5,604 nt of DNA from assembly GCA_030612305.1 (NCBI GenBank), contig JAUWOG010000184.1, positions 1 to 5,604 on the forward strand. Direction: 5' to 3'. How positions within the stretch are numbered: position 1 is the first letter of the stretch; every line of letters begins with the position of its first letter. Below, piece after piece: positions 1-5,604 of this stretch. The notes beneath the pieces were generated by a model. That model was not told the DNA's origin. It searched no databases and saw nothing but the letters and a program-made list of their open reading frames with translations. Origin of the DNA: Armatimonadota bacterium (GTDB taxonomy: Bacteria > Armatimonadota > Zipacnadia > Zipacnadales > UBA11051). The translations under genes and the position numbers were made by a program.

Positions 1-579
1 CTCGGCGGCTCGAGCTGCTCGGCGCAGGGGCCGGGCCCCGAGCAGTTCATCAACCCCCATGTCATGGGCGGGTATGTCCTCGACCGGGCCGAGACGACAG
101 CTGATGCCCTCAGACTCTTCGCCGACCTCGACGCCTCAGCCTGGGGTGCCAACCATGCCGTGCTGGACCGCACCGGCGCTGCAGCTATCATCGAGAAGGC
201 CGGGACCTTCCAGGGCGTTCGCAGGCCACCGGGCGACCGCCTCTGGTGCGCCAACCACTCGCTCACGCCACAACTCACGCCCTACCGCCGCCATGACCCG
301 GAAGCGTTCGAGGAATCCACTGCCCGCTATGAGGCCATTGACCGGCTCACGCAGGGCAAGCCGCTGACCGCCGAACTGGCGCGGGAGGTTATGGCCTACA
401 ATGGTCGCCCGGGAGCGCTGTGCCGCTATGGGGACGACGATCCACGGCAGAATGAAACCGAGTTCGCTTCCCTGATGTACCCCGCGAAGGGCTGGGTTGA
501 CTACTGCTTCTCACATGCCGACCGCGATCCGTGGTATCGCGTCAGCATTGCCGACGGCGCCGAGCCGGCCAGACTCTGA
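1..579 (+). CDS. C45-type (acyl-CoA:6-APA acyltransferase-like) hydrolase, 3' part
   Basis: The frame is open from the first base and ends at TGA 577-579, giving 192 residues of a protein that begins outside the window. The pattern fits the C-terminal two thirds of the C45 / AAT-like Ntn-hydrolase family: a helix after a GGYVLDRAETTADAL segment, then GANHAVLDRTGAAAIIEKAG, which matches the family's 'N-x-hydrophobic-x-D-x-x-G-x-x-x-x-hydrophobic-E' strand pair, then a CANHSLTPQL segment like the family's 'tNH' region, and finally an ETEFASLMYPAKG strand before a tail ending in WYRVS. Family members are made as proenzymes, cleave themselves to expose an N-terminal Cys and hydrolyse or transfer linear amide bonds. 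That Cys is not in this window, so activity cannot be judged. The substrate is unknown. The gene converges on the DUF4838 gene, so it is probably a separate transcription unit. Internal ATG 64 is not the start because homology-like sequence continues upstream of it. Confidence 0.72.
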   Translation, partial: LGGSSCSAQGPGPEQFINPHVMGGYVLDRAETTADALRLFADLDASAWGANHAVLDRTGAAAIIEKAGTFQGVRRPPGDRLWCANHSLTPQLTPYRRHDPEAFEESTARYEAIDRLTQGKPLTAELAREVMAYNGRPGALCRYGDDDPRQNETEFASLMYPAKGWVDYCFSHADRDPWYRVSIADGAEPARL

Positions 580-725
580 GACCGACAGTGGCCCCCCATT
601 CTCCGCCAACGGCGATCCTACGCCTTCACCCACTCGGCGGCGGTGAGTTTCCCCGCATGGAGGGTGAACGGATTCGGGCAGGGCTGACGCGAGTACGCCG
701 CTACTGTTGCATGACAGACATCCGG
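580..725. other. Convergent intergenic spacer
   Basis: These 146 bases separate the stop of the C45-like gene (+ strand) from the stop of the DUF4838 gene (- strand). Both genes should terminate here. The only structure I see is a weak 5-bp stem (TCACC/GGTGA) around 627-647 with an 11-base loop and no U-run on either strand. No supportable gene, repeat or promoter is visible. Confidence 0.5.
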
Positions 726-3239
726 TCATCCTGCCGGCAGCTTGTACACTGCGATGTTGTCGAAGAACGCCGTCGCGCCGGGGTCCTGACCTTTGGCCGA
801 GGGCATGACTATCAGGCGGCCCGCGTCCTCGGGTACTGTCACCGCCAAGGCGAGAAGCTGCCAGCCCGCGAGACCGGCCGAAGGGTGCGTGAGTGGCTCG
901 AGGTCACGACGCGGGTGCCACCCGCCTTCAGTCGTGTTGTAGCGGATTCCGAGGGCGACGCCACTATGCAGATTCGACGGCTCTGACTTGACCCAGGCGA
1001 GGCAGAGGTAGCGCTCGCCCGCTGTGACTTTGATGCTCTGGAGGAAGCAGGCCGAGCCCGTTTCCTCAATCGCTCCCGCCACCGAGCCGTCAATCCCCTT
1101 GCCCGCAATTACCTTGTGTATGCCCTTGCCGCCGGATGCCCAGGTATTCCAGCCGTTCGGTGCCCCCTCGGCTTGCCAGTCGCGTTCGGAGGTAGCTGTG
1201 TTCTCGCCGAGGTCCTCGAAATCGCCATTGGCCAGCAGGTTCGTCGGCTGCTGCGAGAGCACCCCCGCCGCGTCGCAGACCAACTGCGCACTCTCGCTGC
1301 CGCGAGCCGCCTTGGCCAGCTTTTCGGCAGCGGACTTCCCCTTGTCGGGGGCATTGTGCTGGTACCAGACGAATGCCTGGATGGCGGCGCTCCAGGCCGG
1401 CCCCTCTGCGGAAGCCATCTGCCCCGTAGCCAGATACTGCATGTCGTCGCCGAGGCCGCGCACCGTCTCACCCAGCAGGTCATCGCGCCGGCTGGCGGCA
1501 TCCCAGAAGTTCTCGCGCTGAGCGGCGAGCTTCCCCATCTCAGCGGCGATGCGAAGAGCCTCCTGCGCAGATGCCTCGCTGTTCATGTTGAGGTCGCCGA
1601 CACGTCGCGACAATCCCAGAGCCCTGATCGGGTAGCTACCATAGCGGAGACCGGCGCGAACGGTCTTGATGCGCTCTTTGACGATCTTGCTGTCCGCCTC
1701 GCGCAGCGCCTGGGTCAGCAAGTGGAAGCCTGCGTCCACATCCTCCGGCGACATGGCCAGGGCCTGGTTTCTGAGATTGCGGTGCACCCAGCCTCGACGC
1801 CCTGGTCGCGGCGTGTTCCAGGAACGCTCGAGCAGGTCGAAGTACTCCTTCATCGTCTCAGCGGCGGGGCCGAACATCTTTGAGTAGTACTCCCACAGCA
1901 GCGCGTCAATGTCGCACGTTGCATCCCACTGCAGCTTGGCAAACGCCCAGATCATCGGCGCGGTGTCGGGCAGGAAGGTGTACACCTCGGTGTACATGCC
2001 CTCGAGCCCGAGGGACTTGTCGAACTTGATCTGCTCAGCCATCGTATGCGGGTACACTCGCGGCGTCATCGTACCCATGCCATAGTAATCGTAGCGCGAG
2101 AGGTGCTTGCAGCGCCGCGCCCACTCACGCGTCAACTCGTGGTCGGCTTCCTTGCGGCCGGGCTGCCACCACAGCGCGCTCGTCTCAGTGATGAAGCCGA
2201 AGACATTGTCCTCAAGCTTATCCACGGTCTCGGGTAGCTCGCGTGCGATATTGTAGATGAGTGTGCCGATGTAGCGGTCCGGGTGGGTCTTGGCTACCTC
2301 GCGCGCTATGGCGTTGATGAACTTGTAGTGGCGGTCGGAGAACTTGCGCCTCTCATACGAATCGGGATGCGGGTCCAGCGCCCGGCAATTGGCGCACCCG
2401 CACATGTGCGATATGTCATCCATGCCAAGCGAAAAGCTATCTATGGTCGGGTGGCTGTCGAACCACTCGCGGGCATACTCGACCGTCAGTCGCTGCACCT
2501 CCGGATTACTCTCGCAGGGACGCCAGTGGCGCTCACTGTCGCTGGGAGGGATCCAGCGCTTACCACCGATGAGGGGGTAATACTCCGGGTGGGTCTTGCC
2601 GTATTTGGATTGGGGGAAGACCAGGTGGAGGCGGTTCTGAAACTGCCGGCGTGGTACGACCTCGCTCAGTATCGTCTTGTTGCGCAGGTTCCAGGTCTTC
2701 CAGTCGTTGTTCCACGCATGGCCGCTCCAGATGCGCGGCGAGGTGTCCGGCACTCTGACCAGCGATGAAGCCTCCACTGTCAGTTCGCCTGGCGTGCCCG
2801 CTGGGAGATACTCCCATTCATCCCCGGGCGCGAACCAGCGGACACCGAGGCTCTCCTCGATGAACGAGATGACCGCGAAGTATGTCGGGCTGGGATGCTT
2901 GCCGGTGAAAAAGACGCTTCCTCCCCGCACCCCGATGGCGTAGCTTTCCGGGTTGAGCTCCGCTGCCGGCAAGTCTGCTGCGGTGGTCGCTTCGCACCGG
3001 CCGATGTAGAGCCCTGTACCTGCCACTTCCTTGCCGTCTTCATTGACGGGCAGCTCGACTCCGCAGATGGCGGCGATGTAATGCTGCAGTTCCTCCGCGG
3101 CCAGCTTCTCCCTCCAGTTGGCCTCTGCAGGGATGACGATCGTTGCCTCGGGTTCGCCGGCCTTGGCAAGTACAATCGGTTCCGCCAGAGCGGAAGCTGT
3201 GACTAGACACGTCAGCAGCGCAATGGTGACGATGCGCAT
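726..3239 (-). CDS. Secreted DUF4838 glycoside-hydrolase-like protein with C-terminal carbohydrate-binding-like module
   Basis: This is an intact 837-residue protein. Residues 1-19 form a Sec signal peptide (MRIVTIALLTCLVTASALA, AxA-type cleavage before EP). Residues about 20-150 resemble the GH20b/alpha-glucuronidase N-terminal domain, including AAEELQHYI and SLGVRWFAPGDEWEYLP (start near 130). Residues about 190-475 match DUF4838: PCESNPEVQRL at 241, then SLGMDD (270-275) followed by C-G-C-A-N-C (280-285), then FITETSALWW near 349 and GMYTEVY near 414. Residues about 500-660 are largely helical. Residues about 667-837 (NLLANGDFEDLG, ending in AFFDNIAVYKL) look like a CBM4/9-type beta-sandwich. 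DUF4838 proteins are related to GH20/GH67-like TIM barrels, but most are uncharacterised, so a role in glycan breakdown is inference. Asp274/Asp275 and Glu352/Glu418 are possible catalytic acids. ATG 3239 is preferred over ATG 3320 because it gives the signal peptide and has AGGAGG seven bases upstream. It lies downstream of the symporter gene and is probably co-transcribed with it. Confidence 0.88.
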   Translation of the reverse strand: MRIVTIALLTCLVTASALAEPIVLAKAGEPEATIVIPAEANWREKLAAEELQHYIAAICGVELPVNEDGKEVAGTGLYIGRCEATTAADLPAAELNPESYAIGVRGGSVFFTGKHPSPTYFAVISFIEESLGVRWFAPGDEWEYLPAGTPGELTVEASSLVRVPDTSPRIWSGHAWNNDWKTWNLRNKTILSEVVPRRQFQNRLHLVFPQSKYGKTHPEYYPLIGGKRWIPPSDSERHWRPCESNPEVQRLTVEYAREWFDSHPTIDSFSLGMDDISHMCGCANCRALDPHPDSYERRKFSDRHYKFINAIAREVAKTHPDRYIGTLIYNIARELPETVDKLEDNVFGFITETSALWWQPGRKEADHELTREWARRCKHLSRYDYYGMGTMTPRVYPHTMAEQIKFDKSLGLEGMYTEVYTFLPDTAPMIWAFAKLQWDATCDIDALLWEYYSKMFGPAAETMKEYFDLLERSWNTPRPGRRGWVHRNLRNQALAMSPEDVDAGFHLLTQALREADSKIVKERIKTVRAGLRYGSYPIRALGLSRRVGDLNMNSEASAQEALRIAAEMGKLAAQRENFWDAASRRDDLLGETVRGLGDDMQYLATGQMASAEGPAWSAAIQAFVWYQHNAPDKGKSAAEKLAKAARGSESAQLVCDAAGVLSQQPTNLLANGDFEDLGENTATSERDWQAEGAPNGWNTWASGGKGIHKVIAGKGIDGSVAGAIEETGSACFLQSIKVTAGERYLCLAWVKSEPSNLHSGVALGIRYNTTEGGWHPRRDLEPLTHPSAGLAGWQLLALAVTVPEDAGRLIVMPSAKGQDPGATAFFDNIAVYKLPAG

Positions 3240-3341
3240 GGTTGGTCCTCCTGATTGCATCTGCATGTCGCAGGTTGATACATCGTTGCCGCTCAGGACA
3301 CAGGGGTCGTCATCGAGCATCTACGGGCGGCGGCTATCTGC
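3240..3341 (-). other. Spacer between symporter and DUF4838 genes
   Basis: These 102 bases lie between the symporter stop and the DUF4838 start, on the same strand. I see no hairpin followed by a T-run and no convincing -35/-10 pair, so read-through from the symporter gene is the simplest reading. A private promoter cannot be excluded. Confidence 0.45.
3247..3252 (-). promoter_or_regulatory. Ribosome-binding site of the DUF4838 gene
   Basis: On the - strand the sequence reads AGGAGG, then ACCAACC, then ATG at 3239. A perfect Shine-Dalgarno core with 7-base spacing decides the start. It excludes the 27-codon upstream extension (from ATG 3320), which would place polar residues before the signal peptide. 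Confidence 0.85.
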
Positions 3342-4808
3342 TCATTCCTGGGGGGCGATCTGGTCGAAGAGTTCGTCCACCCGCGCCTTTTCCTCAGGTG
3401 TCAGCTTGTTGATGTAGCCCTCCGCGTAGAAGATGCCGAAGGTCACCAGCAGCTCGCCGCCGGTGAAGACCGTCCAGGAGGTCTCGACGCCGAACGCAGG
3501 CAAGCCGTACTTGAGCAGAACGAAGGTGGCGAAACCCCCGAACCATGCCGCCAGCGCGCCCCGCCAGGTCGTGCGACGGTTCAACATGCCGAACAGCAAT
3601 GGCACCGAGACGGGTGCCAGGATCGCCGCGTACCACTGCATCATGGCGTTGAACGCGCCGCCCATCATCTCCCCCATCAACCCGCTGATAATTGTAATCG
3701 TGCCGAATATCGCCGTCGCCAGCAGGGCCACCTTCAGCAGCGTTTTCTCGGGCGCATCCGGATTGAATGTCTTCTGATAGATGTCCTTGGTGAAGACGGC
3801 GGCAAGCGCGTTGAGGTCGGAATCGACCATGGACATGGTTGCAGCGAACATCGAGGCGACGAAGAGGCCGAGCAATCCGGGCATGAGGGAAGGGAAGTAG
3901 GTCTTGGCCATAAGGGCGTAGGACTCCTCAGGTGCCGCTATCTCGCCCAGCACTAGCGGGGAGGCCCAGACGGGGATGTAGATGATGAGGGGATAGATGA
4001 GGTACATCACCCCGGAGAGGAGAGCCGCTTTCTTGGCATCTCGCGGAGCGCCGATGGAATAGAAGCGCTGTGCCAGACCCCAGGTGCCGCCGTTGTAGCT
4101 GAGGGTGATGACGACGAGGAAGACGAGGATGTACGCGGCGTTGTATTGCTCGCTGAACAGGCCCCCGTAGCCGGCAGGCAACTGCGCCCACATGCTGTGC
4201 CAGCCGCCGACGGCCTGGAGCACTACGACCGCGAGAATCACTGTGGTGACGAACTGGACAATGAACTGGCTGAAGTCGGTGAGTATCTCCGCCCACAGCC
4301 CGCCGATCATCACATACAGTATCGCTACCACACCGCACCCGATGATAGTCGCATTCAGCGGCAGTTGGGTGCAGGCAGCTACCACAATGCCGAGTGAATA
4401 GAGCTTCATGCCCTCGTCCACGAATTTGATGGCGATGCCGCTCCAGGAGATGAGTTGGTGTACGGGACGGTTGAAGCGCTTCTCCAGGTACTCGACCGGC
4501 GTTATCACCTTCAGCCGTGCCCACCGTGGGGCCCATACGAACGCGCCGAGCATCATGGCGAGGAAGCAGGGAAGCGCAAACAACGTCCAGACATTGAACC
4601 CGACAGTGTAGGCGACGCTGGCATAGCCGACAAACGCGAAAGCACTATAGCCGGAGATGTGGTGTGACACGGCCGCAAGCCACCATGGGACCCGGTGCCC
4701 GGCGGCGAAGTAATCCTCCAACCCCTTGATGCGCGACCGGACGAAGAACCCGATACTGGCAACGAACACCAGGTACACAACGACGACACCGTAGTCAACG
4801 CCCGTCAT
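3342..4808 (-). CDS. Sodium:solute symporter (SSS family)
   Basis: This is an intact 488-residue inner-membrane transporter, close to the usual SSS length, with about 13 hydrophobic segments and no signal peptide. The first helix (VDYGVVVVYLVFVASIGFFV, residues 4-23) is followed by the family's loop 'DYFAAGHRVPWWL' and the second helix SHHISGYSAFAFVG. Other SSS marks are WGLAQRFYSIGAPRDAKKA (from residue 243) and FAATMSMVDSDLNALAAVFTKDIYQ (around 321-345), the equivalent of the 'AAxMSTxDSxL...DIY' block. The family couples Na+ (sometimes H+) entry to uptake of sugars, amino acids or organic acids; the substrate here is not readable. Its position upstream of a secreted glycan-acting protein suggests a sugar or uronate (inference). 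Two sodium-site positions are unusual: Gly53 where PutP has Asp55, and Met327 where PutP has Thr341. ATG 4808 was chosen because it puts the first helix at the N-terminus and has GGGAGGGG upstream. TTG 4862 would add 18 residues and also has a strong ribosome-binding site. Confidence 0.9.
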   Translation of the reverse strand: MTGVDYGVVVVYLVFVASIGFFVRSRIKGLEDYFAAGHRVPWWLAAVSHHISGYSAFAFVGYASVAYTVGFNVWTLFALPCFLAMMLGAFVWAPRWARLKVITPVEYLEKRFNRPVHQLISWSGIAIKFVDEGMKLYSLGIVVAACTQLPLNATIIGCGVVAILYVMIGGLWAEILTDFSQFIVQFVTTVILAVVVLQAVGGWHSMWAQLPAGYGGLFSEQYNAAYILVFLVVITLSYNGGTWGLAQRFYSIGAPRDAKKAALLSGVMYLIYPLIIYIPVWASPLVLGEIAAPEESYALMAKTYFPSLMPGLLGLFVASMFAATMSMVDSDLNALAAVFTKDIYQKTFNPDAPEKTLLKVALLATAIFGTITIISGLMGEMMGGAFNAMMQWYAAILAPVSVPLLFGMLNRRTTWRGALAAWFGGFATFVLLKYGLPAFGVETSWTVFTGGELLVTFGIFYAEGYINKLTPEEKARVDELFDQIAPQE

Positions 4809-4816
4809 TGGCAATA

Positions 4817-4824
4817 CCCCTCCC
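4817..4824 (-). promoter_or_regulatory. Ribosome-binding site for symporter ATG start
   Basis: On the - strand GGGAGGGG ends 8 bases before ATG 4808. It is a good but purine-generic Shine-Dalgarno site, and it lies inside the reading frame if translation starts at TTG 4862. Confidence 0.6.
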
Positions 4825-4870
4825 TTGCTGTGCCCATATAGCGCACCATTCGCCGCGCGCAACGTTATTC

Positions 4871-4876
4871 CCTCCT
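4871..4876 (-). promoter_or_regulatory. Ribosome-binding site for alternative symporter TTG start
   Basis: On the - strand AGGAGG is followed by GAATAACG and then TTG at 4862, in frame with the symporter. The match to anti-SD is perfect and the spacing is 8 bases, so the TTG may be used alone or alongside ATG 4808. The extra N-terminus would read MRAANGALYGHSKGGVLP. Confidence 0.55.
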
Positions 4877-4949
4877 GCAGCGCGGTGCGAGGAAGGATTT
4901 CGGGCCGGCTGTCGCCAATAAGTCGTGTGAAAGCCCGATCCTGATCCTG

Positions 4950-4955
4950 GGAGGT
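4950..4955 (+). promoter_or_regulatory. Ribosome-binding site of the right-edge exported protein
   Basis: GGAGGT lies 9 bases before ATG 4965. It is the main reason, together with the signal peptide directly after the ATG, for placing the start of the open-ended gene here. Confidence 0.75.
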
Positions 4956-4964
4956 GTGAGACCC

Positions 4965-5604
4965 ATGCGGAATGAAGGCGCCAGACTGGTGGCAGTAGTG
5001 GCCGCTGTACTGCTCATTGGCGCTCTATGTGCCGCAGAGGGCCTGAAGTGCATCCAGAAGCCGACCTTCTGGATAGTCGGCCAGCAGACGCGCATCATGA
5101 TCCAGACGCCCGCCGATTGCGGGAAGCTGGAGGTGAAGTTCCCCCGCCAACTCGATCTCTGCGACCGCTGGCCACACAAGGCCGGCGACACGACGCAGCG
5201 TTTCTACTTCAGGGCCATTGAACCGTTCCGGGCAGGCGAGATGACCTTCCGTTCGGGCCAGTACGCGCTGGCCCTGCCCATCCGGGTAATGTCATGGGGA
5301 GAGGTTCTGACAGAGCGTCTTGAGCGCGAGATAACCCCGGGCTATACGTGGGCCGGTACGCTAAGGCTGCCTCGCCTGTTCCCGATGGAGGGTGAGGATG
5401 CGCAGAAGACCGGGCTGAGCTACCTGACTGAGGAGGAACTCGAGAAGCAGCGGGAGGGCTTTTCACGTGACCTGCGAGGCCATGCTGCGAGCAGGATAGC
5501 CGTGACGGAAGATATCGAGAAGCTGTTCTACTCCCTGCCGGAATCCACGATACCTCGCGCAGTATATGTGAACAACCCGGTATATCGGCCACAGGATCCG
5601 GACC
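4965..5604 (+). CDS. Exported protein of unknown function, 5' part
   Basis: The frame starting at ATG 4965 stays open for 213 codons to the window edge without a stop. Residues 1-24 form a Sec signal peptide: charged MRNEGAR, then the hydrophobic run LVAVVAAVLLIGALCA, with cleavage likely just before EGLKC. Cys22 is preceded by Leu, so a lipobox is not convincing. Residues about 30-110 alternate polar and hydrophobic residues, as in a beta-sandwich (FWIVGQQTRIMIQTP near 35, YALALPIRVMSW near 100), with cysteines at 29, 52 and 66. Residues 133-165 (LRLPRLFP, then YLTEEELEKQREGF) faintly recall the 'RPRLLxTxEDLxxLR' entry of heparinase II/III-type lyases, but I do not rely on this. I do not recognise the family. 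The gene is divergent from the symporter, so a role in the same glycan pathway is possible but inferred only from position. The shorter internal + frame at 5027 and the - strand frames here are shadows of this gene. Confidence 0.75.
   Translation, partial: MRNEGARLVAVVAAVLLIGALCAAEGLKCIQKPTFWIVGQQTRIMIQTPADCGKLEVKFPRQLDLCDRWPHKAGDTTQRFYFRAIEPFRAGEMTFRSGQYALALPIRVMSWGEVLTERLEREITPGYTWAGTLRLPRLFPMEGEDAQKTGLSYLTEEELEKQREGFSRDLRGHAASRIAVTEDIEKLFYSLPESTIPRAVYVNNPVYRPQDPD

Larger units (their letters stand above)
4809..4964. promoter_or_regulatory. Divergent control region between symporter and exported-protein genes
   Basis: The two flanking genes point away from each other, so promoters for both must lie here or within the gene starts. 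I find no sigma70-like -35/-10 pair I would defend on either strand. An imperfect inverted repeat (GGATTTCGGGC at 4895-4905, GCCCGATCC at 4933-4941) sits in the middle and could be an operator or an mRNA hairpin. The assignment as a control region rests on gene orientation. Confidence 0.45.

Noticed and set aside
59..367. + strand frame of 102 codons at the left edge
   Set aside because: It overlaps the C45-like gene in another frame and its product is Ser/Arg/Pro-rich without family features.
627..647. Possible bidirectional terminator between the convergent genes
   Set aside because: The stem is only 5 bp with a loop of about 11 bases and no T-run on either side.
531..986. + strand frame of 151 codons spanning the convergent spacer
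   Set aside because: It overlaps the ends of two well-supported genes, is rich in Arg and has low-complexity shadow-like composition, without a ribosome-binding site or domain.
1116..1883. Long + strand frame of 255 codons antisense to the DUF4838 gene
   Set aside because: It lies wholly opposite a gene with clear domain signatures, has no recognisable domain, and frames like this are expected in GC-rich sequence. The same holds for the + strand frames at 1024-1521 and 2283-2768.
3240..3320. N-terminal extension of the DUF4838 protein from ATG 3320
   Set aside because: It would bury the signal peptide behind 27 polar residues, while ATG 3239 has a perfect AGGAGG at 7 bases.
3928..4536. - strand frame of 202 codons inside the symporter gene
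   Set aside because: It is the same-strand alternative frame of the symporter; its Arg/His-rich product is typical of a frame-shifted GC-rich membrane-protein gene.
4865..5592. - strand frames 4865-5191 and 5209-5592
   Set aside because: They are antisense to the open + strand frame from 4965, which has a ribosome-binding site and signal peptide; their Ser/Arg/Pro-rich products show no family features.

Overview
The window looks like a chromosomal segment of a GC-rich, free-living Gram-negative-type bacterium that degrades complex glycans. The protein types (a DUF4838 glycosidase-like protein, an SSS symporter with a 'SHHISGYS' second helix, a C45-type hydrolase) are frequent in Planctomycetota, Lentisphaerota, Armatimonadota and related environmental lineages. 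That placement is inference from family content; there is no rRNA or marker gene here.

Layout from left to right: (1) 1-579, + strand, the 3' part of a C45 / acyl-coenzyme A:6-aminopenicillanic-acid acyltransferase-like hydrolase whose catalytic N-terminus lies outside the window. (2) 580-725, a short convergent spacer with no convincing gene or terminator. (3) 726-3239, - strand, a complete 837-residue secreted DUF4838 protein with a signal peptide, a GH20b/alpha-glucuronidase-like N-terminal domain, a DUF4838 catalytic-like core and a C-terminal carbohydrate-binding-like module. (4) 3240-3341, a 102-base spacer carrying a strong ribosome-binding site. (5) 3342-4808, - strand, a complete sodium:solute symporter (SSS family), with a possible in-frame TTG start at 4862. 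(6) 4809-4964, a divergent spacer with an imperfect inverted repeat. (7) 4965 to beyond 5604, + strand, the 5' end of a secreted protein I do not recognise, open to the window edge.

The symporter and the DUF4838 gene are co-directional with no visible terminator between them, so they probably form one transcription unit: the exported protein would act on a glycan outside the cytoplasm and the symporter would import a released product. The divergent exported protein starting at 4965 may share the control region. I saw no mobile element, CRISPR array, tRNA, rRNA or clear new system. The points most worth a second look are the unusual sodium-site residues and paired translation starts of the symporter, the Cys cluster in the DUF4838 core, and the unidentified exported protein at the right edge.
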